A DNA stretch of 20,850 nt from Pseudomonadota bacterium (GTDB lineage Bacteria > Pseudomonadota > Gammaproteobacteria > Burkholderiales > Burkholderiaceae_B), in NCBI GenBank assembly GCA_023386765.1, contig JAEWJD010000197.1:1-20850 (forward strand), written 5' to 3'. Every line of letters begins with the position of its first letter. The stretch's first letter is position 1. Of the stretch, positions 6,848 to 13,466 are shown piece after piece. Below the pieces are notes generated by a model that made no database searches, was not told the DNA's origin, and saw only the letters and a list, made by a program, of their open reading frames with translations. The position numbers and the translations under genes were made by a program.

Positions 6848-6871
6848 TGTCGGATTATTATGTTTCCGACA
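6848..6871. promoter_or_regulatory. Inverted repeat TGTCGGA-N10-TCCGACA, probable AraC-regulator operator
   Basis: Perfect 7-base arms at 6848-6854 and 6865-6871 are separated by 10 AT-rich bases, one helical turn apart centre to centre plus the arm length. The element lies midway between the divergent MFS (start 6801) and AraC (start 6897) genes, the right place for shared control. The right arm ends 25 bases before the AraC ATG, which is consistent with autorepression. Confidence 0.7.
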
Positions 6872-6896
6872 ATAAATCTTCAGAATCGGTCAATTC

Positions 6897-7661
6897 ATGG
6901 TCTGGTTGGAAAGGCACGCGCAGTTCAATCCCGATGCCTGGCCTGCGCCGGTGCTGGGTATCGCCGCTGCCCTGGGCGATCACGATTCGGGGCTGCACCA
7001 GCATGGGCGCGGGCAGTTGCTGTATACCCGCGCCGGGTCGGCCCGTATCACGCTGGCCGATCGCGTCTGCCTGTTACCGCCATCGCGGGCGGTCTGGATC
7101 CCGCCGGGCGTGGCCCATCGTGCCCAGATGCGCCAGGTGGTCGACTACCGTTCGCTGTACTTTGTGCCCGGTCTGCCGGGGTTGCCGGCCGAGGTGGCGG
7201 TGCTGGCGGTCAGCGATCTCCTGGCCGCCGTGCTGGAGCCCATGGCCCAGGCGCCGTTGGACAGCCTCTGGCACGAAGGGCGTCATGCCCATCTGCTGGC
7301 CCTGTGCCTGGATGAGATCGGGCGCGCGCCGCAAGAGCCTCTGCTGCTGCCCATGCCGCGTGACCGGCGTCTGGCGCGCTGGCTGGATGATGGCCTGCCG
7401 CCCACGCTGGGCGAGTTGGCCACGCGCGCCGGAGCCAGCGAACGCACCATCGGGCGCCTCATGCAAAAGGAAACGGGTATGGGCTATCAGGCCTGGCGCC
7501 AGCAGTGGCGGTTGCTGCGCGCGATCGAGCTGCTGGCCGAAGGCGCCAGCCTCACGGCGGCCGCACAGCTCTTGGGCTTTGCCGACGCCAGCGCCTTTGG
7601 CGCGTTTTTCCGGCAAATGACGGGAAGCACGCCGCGCGGCTATCTGGCCGCGCACCGCTGA
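6897..7661 (+). CDS. AraC family transcriptional regulator (NimR-like, cupin + HTH)
   Basis: Regulator of 254 residues. The first 140 or so form a cupin-type sensor (HQHGRGQLLYTRAGSARI, then LLPPSRAVWIPPGVAHRA, a recognisable cupin strand with histidine). Residues about 155-250 hold the double helix-turn-helix of AraC proteins: LGELATRAGASERTIGRLMQ for the first and LTAAAQLLGFADASAFGAFF with the end motif GSTPRGYLAAHR for the second. The lack of a long N-terminal extension and the divergent MFS partner match NimR (YeaM) type regulators of an efflux gene. The Shine-Dalgarno before 6897 is poor but no better start exists in frame. Likely targets are its own gene and the MFS gene through the inverted repeat in between. 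Confidence 0.92.
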   Translation: MVWLERHAQFNPDAWPAPVLGIAAALGDHDSGLHQHGRGQLLYTRAGSARITLADRVCLLPPSRAVWIPPGVAHRAQMRQVVDYRSLYFVPGLPGLPAEVAVLAVSDLLAAVLEPMAQAPLDSLWHEGRHAHLLALCLDEIGRAPQEPLLLPMPRDRRLARWLDDGLPPTLGELATRAGASERTIGRLMQKETGMGYQAWRQQWRLLRAIELLAEGASLTAAAQLLGFADASAFGAFFRQMTGSTPRGYLAAHR

Positions 7662-7676
7662 GCGGCGGCTATTGCA

Positions 7677-8360
7677 TCAGGACTGCGTGCGCACCGGCAT
7701 GTAGATGCGGGCGTAGCCTTCGCGGATTGCCGCGGTGATCTGATCCAGCCGACGGCCGATGTGGCGCTCAAGGATGGCCACGGCGGTGGCTTCATTGCGC
7801 TCGGCCAGGGCCTGCAGCAATTGCTGGTGTTCCTGCTGGCTGGCCGGGCGTTCGCCGCGCGCCATGTCGATCCAGCGCACGAAGCGGATGCGGGCATGCA
7901 CATTGCGCAGCACCCGCAGCATCTCGCCGTTGCCGGCCATGGCGACCAGACGCTCGTGGAAGGCTTCATCCAGCGCGACCAGCTCCGAGACAGGCCGCTC
8001 GCCGGCCTCCGGGCCGGTCGTGGCCAGAAATGCCATGGCTTCGCCGATCTGGGTTTCGTCGGCACGCTCCAGCGCCAGGCGTAGCGCGGCGACTTCCAGC
8101 GCCTTGCGCAGTTCGTAGAGCTCGAAGACCTCTTGCACGTCGAGATCGCGGCAGAAAAACCCCTTGCCCGGCAGAAAGCGCAGCAAGCCCTCGATGCTCA
8201 GGCGGTTCAGTGCCTCGCGCAAAGGGGTGCGGGACACGCCCAGCGTCTTGGCCAGCGCAACCTCGTTGAGCCGCTCGCCGGGCTTGAACTCATAGTCGAT
8301 GGCCATGTCGCGGATGCGCAGATAGACTTTGTCGACAATGCTGTCTGTGGCGGCGGTCAA
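7677..8360 (-). CDS. GntR family transcriptional regulator, FCD domain
   Basis: Second FadR-type regulator of the window, 227 residues from the TTG at 8360. The winged HTH is canonical: YLRIRDMAIDYEFKPGERLN, then LAKTLGVSRTPLREALNRLS and EGLL. The FCD domain follows (about residues 80-215), with the ligand/metal histidines in DEAFHERLVAMAGN, QEHQQLLQALAER and LERHI. The frame stays open to an ATG at 8453, but that extension is proline-rich with no Shine-Dalgarno. TTG at 8360 has GGAG five bases upstream and places the HTH near the N-terminus as usual for the family, so I use it with moderate confidence. It diverges from a D-2-hydroxyacid dehydrogenase gene and probably represses it in response to its substrate. 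A perfect TGTATACA core lies between them. Confidence 0.88.
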   Translation of the reverse strand: MTAATDSIVDKVYLRIRDMAIDYEFKPGERLNEVALAKTLGVSRTPLREALNRLSIEGLLRFLPGKGFFCRDLDVQEVFELYELRKALEVAALRLALERADETQIGEAMAFLATTGPEAGERPVSELVALDEAFHERLVAMAGNGEMLRVLRNVHARIRFVRWIDMARGERPASQQEHQQLLQALAERNEATAVAILERHIGRRLDQITAAIREGYARIYMPVRTQS

Positions 8361-8572
8361 GGGATCTCCGAAGGGCAGGTGGGTCGGTGGCAACAGGGCG
8401 AAGCCCCGCCTGGGCCGGCAAGCGGCGTCCGGGTAGGGCGGCAGGGCAGCCATCTTAGTACATTCGTGGTGGACGGTGGCCCCTCATTGCCAGGAAAACG
8501 GTCGCCTCGCCTGAGGGGGCAGCACGACTGCGATCACGGCGGATTGACTGAATACATATATAGCATCATCAT

Positions 8573-8582
8573 CTGTATACAG
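8573..8582. promoter_or_regulatory. GntR/FCD-type operator core CTGTATACAG
   Basis: A perfect 10-base palindrome containing TGTATACA, the core often seen in binding sites of FCD-type GntR regulators. It lies 70 bases before the D-2-hydroxyacid dehydrogenase start, in the interval shared with the divergent GntR gene. A looser copy (ATACAT, 8542-8547) lies about 30 bases upstream. The binding assignment is an inference. Confidence 0.6.
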
Positions 8583-8652
8583 CTAGAGCGTCGCCTGGGC
8601 GGATGCGCCGGCGCGGGCCGATTCTCCCTTTCCACCCGAACAGGAATATCCC

Positions 8653-9576
8653 ATGAAAGCCGTCTTCATCGATGCCAACCCGACGCTTGCCGCCGTGGCC
8701 CAGCGCCTGCACCAGCAGGGCGACCCGGAGCTGGTGATCAACGCACAGCCCGACATCACGCCGCCGCAGATCCCGGCCGTGCTGGGCGACGCGCAGATCG
8801 CCATCATCGACCATACGCACCTGCCGGTGGACATCGCGCGGGCGTGCACAGGCCTCAAGCATGTCGTGTTTCTGGGAACGGGCGCGCGCTCCTATATGGA
8901 TCCGCAGGCCCTGGCCGAGCTGGGCATCGAGGTGCATATCATCAAGGGCTATGGCGATACGGCGGTGGCCGAATGCGCCTTCGCCCTGATGTGGGCCGGT
9001 GCCAAGCGGCTCACCCGCATGGATCGCGGCATGCGTGCAGGCCACTGGCTGCGTACCGATGTCATGCAATTGACCGGCAAGACCCTGGGGCTGATCGGCT
9101 TCGGTGGGATCGCCGCCGAGCTGGCCCGTCTGGCACAAGGCGTGGGCATGAAGGTGCTGGCCTGGAACCGCAGCCCCAAATCCCACCCCGGTGTCGAGTT
9201 CGTGGATCTGGATACGCTGCTGGCCGACAGCGACGTGGTGTCCCTGCATCTGTTGCTGACCGACGAGACGCGCGGCTTCCTGGACGCTGCGCGCCTGGCG
9301 TCGTTGCGTGATGGCGCCATCCTGATCAATACCGCGCGCGGCGCGCTGGTCGACGAGGCGGCCATGATTGCCGCGCTCAAACAGGGCAAACTGGGGCATG
9401 CCGGGCTGGATGTGTTCGATGTCGAACCCATGCCGGCGCAGCATCCGCTCTATGAACTGGACAACGTGACACTGTCGGCGCATTCGGCGTTCCGTACCCC
9501 GGAAGCCAGCGACAACCTGATCCAGGCTGCCTTGAATCATTGCCGCCGGGTCAGCGGCCAGGGAGTCCAGCAATGA
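8653..9576 (+). CDS. D-isomer-specific 2-hydroxyacid dehydrogenase
   Basis: Cytoplasmic NAD(P)-dependent oxidoreductase of 307 residues, the normal length. The catalytic residues are all present: Arg in NTARGALVD, Glu in DVFDVEP and His in SAHSAF. The nucleotide-binding loop reads GLIGFGGIAAELA, where the last glycine of GxGxxG is alanine. The second strand ends in AWNRS, without the acidic residue that favours NAD, so NADP(H) use is possible. The ATG at 8653 has AGGAA six bases upstream. It overlaps the downstream RidA-family gene by 4 bases (ATGA), so the two are translated together. The divergent GntR regulator is the likely controller. The specific hydroxyacid cannot be read from sequence; a phosphoglycerate dehydrogenase role is unlikely because the C-terminal ACT domain is absent. 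Confidence 0.9.
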   Translation: MKAVFIDANPTLAAVAQRLHQQGDPELVINAQPDITPPQIPAVLGDAQIAIIDHTHLPVDIARACTGLKHVVFLGTGARSYMDPQALAELGIEVHIIKGYGDTAVAECAFALMWAGAKRLTRMDRGMRAGHWLRTDVMQLTGKTLGLIGFGGIAAELARLAQGVGMKVLAWNRSPKSHPGVEFVDLDTLLADSDVVSLHLLLTDETRGFLDAARLASLRDGAILINTARGALVDEAAMIAALKQGKLGHAGLDVFDVEPMPAQHPLYELDNVTLSAHSAFRTPEASDNLIQAALNHCRRVSGQGVQQ

Positions 9577-9941
9577 GCCCGGCCACAGCCCGAGCACCTA
9601 TCGCGCGGCTGGACCAGAACACGCGCCGCGCGCGTGCGGTGGTGCACGGCCAGACCGTCTACCTGGCCGGACACACGGCGGCCGACCGCAGCCAGGATGC
9701 GGCAGGCCAGACGCGCCAGGTGCTGCAGGCGTTGCAAGACCTGCTCGCGCAGGCCGGCAGCGACAAGCGCAACCTGCTCGATGTCACCATCTGGCTGTCC
9801 AGCATGGAGGACTTCGAGGCCATGAATGGCGTCTATGACGCCTGGATCGTGCCAGGCCACGCGCCGGCGCGCCGTTGCGCGGCCATGGCGCTGGCCACGC
9901 CGGAGATCCGGGTCGAGATCTCGGCCATCGCGGCGCTCTGA
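9573..9941 (+). CDS. RidA family protein (YjgF/YER057c/UK114), enamine/imine deaminase-like
   Basis: Small cytoplasmic protein of 122 residues, the size of RidA subgroup proteins that form trimers. Recognisable features are HGQTVYLAGHTAAD, QVLQALQDLLAQAGSDKRNLL with DVTIWL, FEAMNGVYDAWI, and the C-terminal GHAPARRCAAMALATPEIRV followed by EISAIAAL. The arginine in PARRC corresponds to the substrate-binding arginine of RidA, and the glutamate in VEISA to the conserved catalytic glutamate. RidA hydrolyses reactive 2-aminoacrylate-type enamines; related subgroups act on other imines. The start at 9573 overlaps the dehydrogenase stop (ATGA) and is preceded by GGGAG. An upstream start at 9540 in the same frame lies wholly inside the dehydrogenase and is less likely. 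The pairing suggests handling of an imine or keto product of the same pathway. Confidence 0.9.
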   Translation: MSPATARAPIARLDQNTRRARAVVHGQTVYLAGHTAADRSQDAAGQTRQVLQALQDLLAQAGSDKRNLLDVTIWLSSMEDFEAMNGVYDAWIVPGHAPARRCAAMALATPEIRVEISAIAAL

Positions 9942-9955
9942 ACGCCGCCGGCGGC

Positions 9956-10573
9956 TCAACGCTGCATCAAGGCCATGAAACCGGCGGCCATAAGAATCAG
10001 CGCGCCCGCCGTCCCGTCGACCTGGCGGGGGCGCGCGCTGCTCAGGCCGCGCGTGCCCAACCGCCCCAGGCCGATGCCGACCAGGGAATAGATCAAGGTA
10101 CACCACCCCATGAACACCCCTGACAGCCACACGGCCTGCAGGGTGGAGTCACCCAGGCCCGGGTTCATGAACTGCGGCAGGATGGCCAGGTAAACCATCA
10201 TGCCTTTGGGATTGAGCAGCGATGTCAGCAGGCCTTTGCGCAACGGTCTTTGAACCGCCGGTGCGGCGGCCTTGAGCGCGCCGGCGCGCAGGCAGGCCCG
10301 GCCCAGGAGGTAGGCCAGATACAGCAGGTAGCCGATGCCTATCCAGCGGATGGTCTCGAACAGAAGGGGCGAAGCCGCCACCAGCGCTGCCAGGCCCAAG
10401 GCGACGAGCAGCGAATGCACGCCGTAGCCCAGCACCACGCCAGCCGTGGCGCGCAAGCCGGCTGCGGTGCCGGCGCCGAGCGCCTGCGAGGCAATGAACA
10501 GGATGTCCGGACCGGGAGTGCAGACCAGGGGAATGACGGCTGCCGAAAACAGCAAGAGCGTTGAGAAATCCAT
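9956..10573 (-). CDS. LysE family amino-acid exporter
   Basis: Inner-membrane translocator of 205 residues, standard length for LysE/RhtB proteins, with about six hydrophobic segments. The family signature is clear near the start: VIPLVCTPGPDILFIASQAL (PGP motif, about residues 19-23). A later conserved stretch, GLLTSLLNPKGMMVYLAILPQF, is also typical. It exports amino acids or related metabolites by proton antiport. It is divergent from an Lrp/AsnC regulator, the classical arrangement for regulated amino-acid export, so the exported compound is probably the effector of that regulator. Its stop lies 14 bases from the convergent RidA stop. The Shine-Dalgarno is weak. Confidence 0.9.
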   Translation of the reverse strand: MDFSTLLLFSAAVIPLVCTPGPDILFIASQALGAGTAAGLRATAGVVLGYGVHSLLVALGLAALVAASPLLFETIRWIGIGYLLYLAYLLGRACLRAGALKAAAPAVQRPLRKGLLTSLLNPKGMMVYLAILPQFMNPGLGDSTLQAVWLSGVFMGWCTLIYSLVGIGLGRLGTRGLSSARPRQVDGTAGALILMAAGFMALMQR

Positions 10574-10606
10574 GACGCAAGCTTATCGGGCCGGTCACGC
10601 AAATAG

Positions 10607-10628
10607 CTTTTCCATCCTTGCTGAAAAG
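10607..10628. promoter_or_regulatory. Inverted repeat CTTTTC-N10-GAAAAG between LysE and Lrp genes
   Basis: Perfect 6-base arms at 10607-10612 and 10623-10628 with a 10-base spacer, in the 81-base gap between the divergent LysE exporter and the Lrp/AsnC regulator. Position and spacing suit a dimeric regulator acting on both promoters. It is a candidate only, as no consensus for this Lrp member is known to me. Confidence 0.5.
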
Positions 10629-10654
10629 AACCACTGTGAGGCAGAATTTCTTCC

Positions 10655-11107
10655 ATGGACGACATAGATAGAAAGATTCTTGCCGAACTGCAGAAAGACG
10701 GCCGGCTTTCCCTGACCGACCTGGCCGAGCGCATCGGTCTGAGCCTCTCGCCCTGCCACCGGCGGGTGCGGGCGCTCGAAGAGGCTGGCGTGATCGCCGA
10801 TTACCGCGCCACGCTCAATCCCGCCACCGTGGGTCTGAATTTTTCCGCCATGGTGTTCGTGACCCTGCGCGTCACCGACCGGGCTGCCGTACAGGCCTTC
10901 GAGGAGGCTGTCGCCCAAGTGCCGGAGGTAATCCAGGCGCAGCGCTTGTTTGGCGATCCGGATTTCATCCTGCATGTGGTGACCACCGACCTGCAGGCCT
11001 ACCAGAAGCTGTACGACTACAGCCTGTCACGCCTGCCCAGCGTGCAACGACTGACCTCCACACTGGTGATGAAACACGTCGTGCGGAACCGGCCACTGCC
11101 GCTTTGA
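10655..11107 (+). CDS. Lrp/AsnC family transcriptional regulator
   Basis: Regulator of 150 residues with the standard two-domain layout. Residues 1-60 hold the N-terminal helix-turn-helix (MDDIDRKILAELQKDGRLSL, then DLAERIGLSLSPCHRRVRAL and EEAGVIADYRA). Residues 65-145 form the RAM effector-binding domain (NFSAMVFVTLRVTDRAAV, then VPEVIQAQRLFGDPDFILHVV). The GDPDFILHVV strand surrounds the pocket where Lrp-family proteins bind amino acids. A GAGG lies about 13 bases before the ATG. It likely senses an amino acid and controls the divergent LysE exporter. Transcription converges with the Bug gene across a GC-rich hairpin array. Confidence 0.93.
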   Translation: MDDIDRKILAELQKDGRLSLTDLAERIGLSLSPCHRRVRALEEAGVIADYRATLNPATVGLNFSAMVFVTLRVTDRAAVQAFEEAVAQVPEVIQAQRLFGDPDFILHVVTTDLQAYQKLYDYSLSRLPSVQRLTSTLVMKHVVRNRPLPL

Positions 11108-11121
11108 GCGCTTGTGGCCTG

Positions 11122-11163
11122 AGCGCGGGCGGTAAAGCCAACCGCCCGCGCTGAAGCGGGCGG
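11122..11163. terminator. Bidirectional GC-rich hairpin pair sharing one arm
   Basis: AGCGCGGGCGGT (11122-11133) pairs perfectly with ACCGCCCGCGCT (11141-11152) across a 7-base loop. The second arm can alternatively pair with GCGGGCGG at 11156-11163 across 6 bases. It lies between the convergent Lrp gene (stop 11107) and Bug gene (stop 11180). Each strand would form its own first hairpin. There is no U-tract on either side, so termination may be partial or need Rho. Confidence 0.6.
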
Positions 11164-11179
11164 CGGTCAGGGCAGTGCT

Positions 11180-12151
11180 TTACTGCGAGCTGGCGCCCGA
11201 GGATTTGACGATCGCCTCCCATTGGGCCAGTTCGGCCTCTTGGCGGCGGGCCAGCTCGGCCGGGCCATCCTGCAGGGCGGTCACGCCCAATTGCTGGAAG
11301 CGGGCCTGCAGGGCGGGCGCGGCCAGCGCGGCTTCGATTGCCTGATGCAGGCGCGTGATGGCCTCGTCGGGCGTGCCGGCCGGGGCATAGAAGGCCACCC
11401 ACAGGTCACCGCTGAAGCCCGGGAGGGCCTCGGCGATGGCGGGCACTTCCGGCAGCAGCGGCACGCGTTCGGCGCTGGTCACGCCCAGGGCCCGGAGCTT
11501 GCCGGCGCGCACGGCCTCCAGCGCCGACGGCAGGCTGGCGAACAGCATCGGCACCTGGTTGCCCAGGACGTCGGTCATGGCCGGCGCCACCCCCTTGTAC
11601 GCGATGTGTTCCAGCCCGAAGCCGCCACGCTCGTTGAGCATCTCGCCCAGCAGGTGGTTGAGCGTGCCGCTGCCGGCCGAGGCGTACTGATACTTGCCGG
11701 GATCGGCCTTGAGCAAGGCAATGAATTCGTTCAGGTCGCGAGCCGGGAAATTCGGGTTCACCACCAGCACATTGGGAACCACGCCCACGGCGGCGATGGG
11801 TTTGAAGTCCTGGATCGGGTCAAACCCGGGTTTGGCATAGACCCAGGGCACGATCAACTGGTTGCTGTTGGCCGTGAACAGCAGGTTGTAGCCGTCGTTG
11901 CGCTCGCGCTTGGCGGCCTGCGTGCCGACCACGCCGCCGGCGCCGGCCTTGTTGCTGACGATGACCGGCTGGCCGAGCTGGGTGGCCAGCTGTTCGGCCA
12001 TGATGCGAGCCACGATGTCGACCGTGCCGCCCGGGGCGACTGGCACGGTGACGGTAATGGGGCGGTCCGGATAATCGGCCGCTGCGGGCAGGGCGGCCAT
12101 TAGGCCGCAGGCCAGGACGGCCATCTTGAACAGGGTGGAAATGCGGGTCAT
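11180..12151 (-). CDS. Bug/TctC-family periplasmic solute-binding protein
   Basis: Periplasmic receptor of 323 residues, the standard length for the Bordetella uptake gene family (Bug) and TctC. It has a Sec signal peptide (MTRISTLFKMAVLACGLMAA, cleavage probably after PAAA). The mature protein begins DYPDRPITVTVPVAPGGTVD, which carries the diagnostic YPxRPI...PxxPGG start. Further family marks are GQPVIVSNKAGAGGVVGT, YASAGSGTLNHLLGEML, and VPAIAE followed by a long C-terminal helix. Family members bind carboxylated compounds, amino acids or nicotinate-like molecules, sometimes with TctAB, which are absent here. It starts 19 bases after the amidase stop, so the two form one operon. The amidase suggests an amide or an amide-derived acid as ligand. 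Confidence 0.93.
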   Translation of the reverse strand: MTRISTLFKMAVLACGLMAALPAAADYPDRPITVTVPVAPGGTVDIVARIMAEQLATQLGQPVIVSNKAGAGGVVGTQAAKRERNDGYNLLFTANSNQLIVPWVYAKPGFDPIQDFKPIAAVGVVPNVLVVNPNFPARDLNEFIALLKADPGKYQYASAGSGTLNHLLGEMLNERGGFGLEHIAYKGVAPAMTDVLGNQVPMLFASLPSALEAVRAGKLRALGVTSAERVPLLPEVPAIAEALPGFSGDLWVAFYAPAGTPDEAITRLHQAIEAALAAPALQARFQQLGVTALQDGPAELARRQEAELAQWEAIVKSSGASSQ

Positions 12152-12170
12152 GGTGGGCTCCGTGGGAAAT

Positions 12171-13385
12171 TCAGGCGGCCGGACGCGAGCGCCGGTCTAT
12201 CAAGGGGTGGATCTGTCGTGCCCAGGCAAGCAGGGCGTGATCGGCGCCGGGCCGTGCCACCAGCATGACGCCCAGCGGCAGGCCGCGGGCATCGTGGGTG
12301 GTGGGCAGGTGCAGGCAGGGCCAGCCCAGCACCGACCAGGCCTTGTTGAACCCGGACTCGCCGGTATGGGCCAGGCCTGCAGGGGCCGCACCGAGGGCGC
12401 CGGCAGTCAGGATCAGGTCGGCGTCGCCGAAATCCGCCTCCCAGGGGCGTGCCCGCCAGGCCTGCAGGCGGGCATAGGCGTGCGCGGTGTCGGCGGGCGC
12501 CTGCGCGCGCCCCTGGCTCAGGGCTGCGCGCAAGCGTGGCGACAGCGCCGGATGGTCGGCCAGCGCGGCCAGACTGGTACTCAGTTCGTGATGCACCAGC
12601 AGGCCGTGGCACTGCAACAGTTCAGCGGCCTGCGCCATCGCGGTGCCGGGAGCCAGCGACCAGCCGCGGGCCTGCAAGGTGGCGGCCGCCGCCTGCAAGA
12701 CGGTGCGTGCGCTGTCGCTCAAGGGGTGGCCCGGCAGATCGGTGAGCAAGCGCAAGGCCGGCAGGCGCCCGGCTGGCGCTGGCGCGGCGCGCGGCAGCAG
12801 CACCTCGCCGACACGTTGGGCCAGCGCGGCATCGCGGGCATGCCAGCCGATCACATCAAGGCTGGGGCACATCACGCGCATGCCCCGGCGCGATAAGGCG
12901 CCAAAGCTGGGCTTGAACCCCAGCACGCCGCAGAAAGCCGCCGGGCGGATCATGGAGCCGCCCGTCTGGGTGCCCAGGGCGAAGGGCACCATGCCGGCGG
13001 CTACGGCTGCCGCCGACCCGCTGGAGGAGCCGCCAGGGGTGTGGGACGGATGGGCAGGATTGCGGGTCGGGCCGGGCCAGACATGGGCGAATTCCGCTGT
13101 GACCGTCTTGCCCAGGGGCCGGGCCCCGGCAGCGCGCAGGCTGGCCACGCAATCCGCGTCCGCGGTGGCAGGGCTGGCATCGCTGGCTGGCGAGCCGCAA
13201 CGGGTGGGCAGGCCCACCATGTCAAGCACGTCCTTGACGCCGAATTCCAGGCCGGCCAGCGGGCCGGTCGCGGCCGCCCGGGGGGCAGGATCCAGGCAAA
13301 CCCAGGCCTGCAGGGACTGGTCGGCCCGCAGCAATCCAGGCGCTGCGGCAAAGGGAGAGACGGGCAGGACGGATGGCGACGGCAT
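12171..13385 (-). CDS. Amidase, amidase-signature family
   Basis: Hydrolase of 404 residues that cleaves carboxamide bonds to acid and ammonia. The Ser-cisSer-Lys triad is complete: K51 in EFGVKDVLD, S120 in the GGSSSGS loop and the nucleophile S144 in TQTGGSMIRPA. The 24-residue spacing of the two serines matches other family members. At 404 residues it is shorter than typical GatA-like members (about 450-490), and much of the C-terminal half is alanine-rich and poorly conserved. There is no signal peptide, so it is cytoplasmic. It is the first gene of an operon with the Bug receptor and diverges from a LysR regulator. GatA itself is unlikely because gatB and gatC are not nearby. The substrate is not deducible. 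Confidence 0.9.
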   Translation of the reverse strand: MPSPSVLPVSPFAAAPGLLRADQSLQAWVCLDPAPRAAATGPLAGLEFGVKDVLDMVGLPTRCGSPASDASPATADADCVASLRAAGARPLGKTVTAEFAHVWPGPTRNPAHPSHTPGGSSSGSAAAVAAGMVPFALGTQTGGSMIRPAAFCGVLGFKPSFGALSRRGMRVMCPSLDVIGWHARDAALAQRVGEVLLPRAAPAPAGRLPALRLLTDLPGHPLSDSARTVLQAAAATLQARGWSLAPGTAMAQAAELLQCHGLLVHHELSTSLAALADHPALSPRLRAALSQGRAQAPADTAHAYARLQAWRARPWEADFGDADLILTAGALGAAPAGLAHTGESGFNKAWSVLGWPCLHLPTTHDARGLPLGVMLVARPGADHALLAWARQIHPLIDRRSRPAA

Positions 13386-13428
13386 GGCTGGCTACATCAG
13401 GAGCAAAGAGCGCATGTTAAGCACCCGA

Positions 13429-13448
13429 TTGAATATGGTCTAATTCAA
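13429..13448. promoter_or_regulatory. Inverted repeat TTGAAT-N8-ATTCAA, probable LysR operator
   Basis: Perfect 6-base arms at 13429-13434 and 13443-13448 lie in the 81-base gap between the divergent amidase and LysR genes. The AT-rich dyad with this spacing resembles LysR recognition boxes (T-N11-A class). It sits 19 bases before the LysR ATG, consistent with autoregulation. Confidence 0.6.
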
Positions 13449-13466
13449 AATCCGACATGGATTGTG

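Noticed and set aside
8569..9597. Open frame of 342 codons on the minus strand opposite the hydroxyacid dehydrogenase
   Set aside because: It mirrors the dehydrogenase gene, has no family motif, and would need the operator region inside its coding sequence.
9944..9955. Palindrome GCCGCCGGCGGC between RidA and LysE stops
   Set aside because: It is a loopless GC palindrome that cannot form a normal terminator hairpin; such words are common at this base composition.
13041..13466. N-terminal extension of the LysR frame
   Set aside because: It overlaps the amidase on the other strand and lacks LysR-like sequence; the HTH begins just after 13467.
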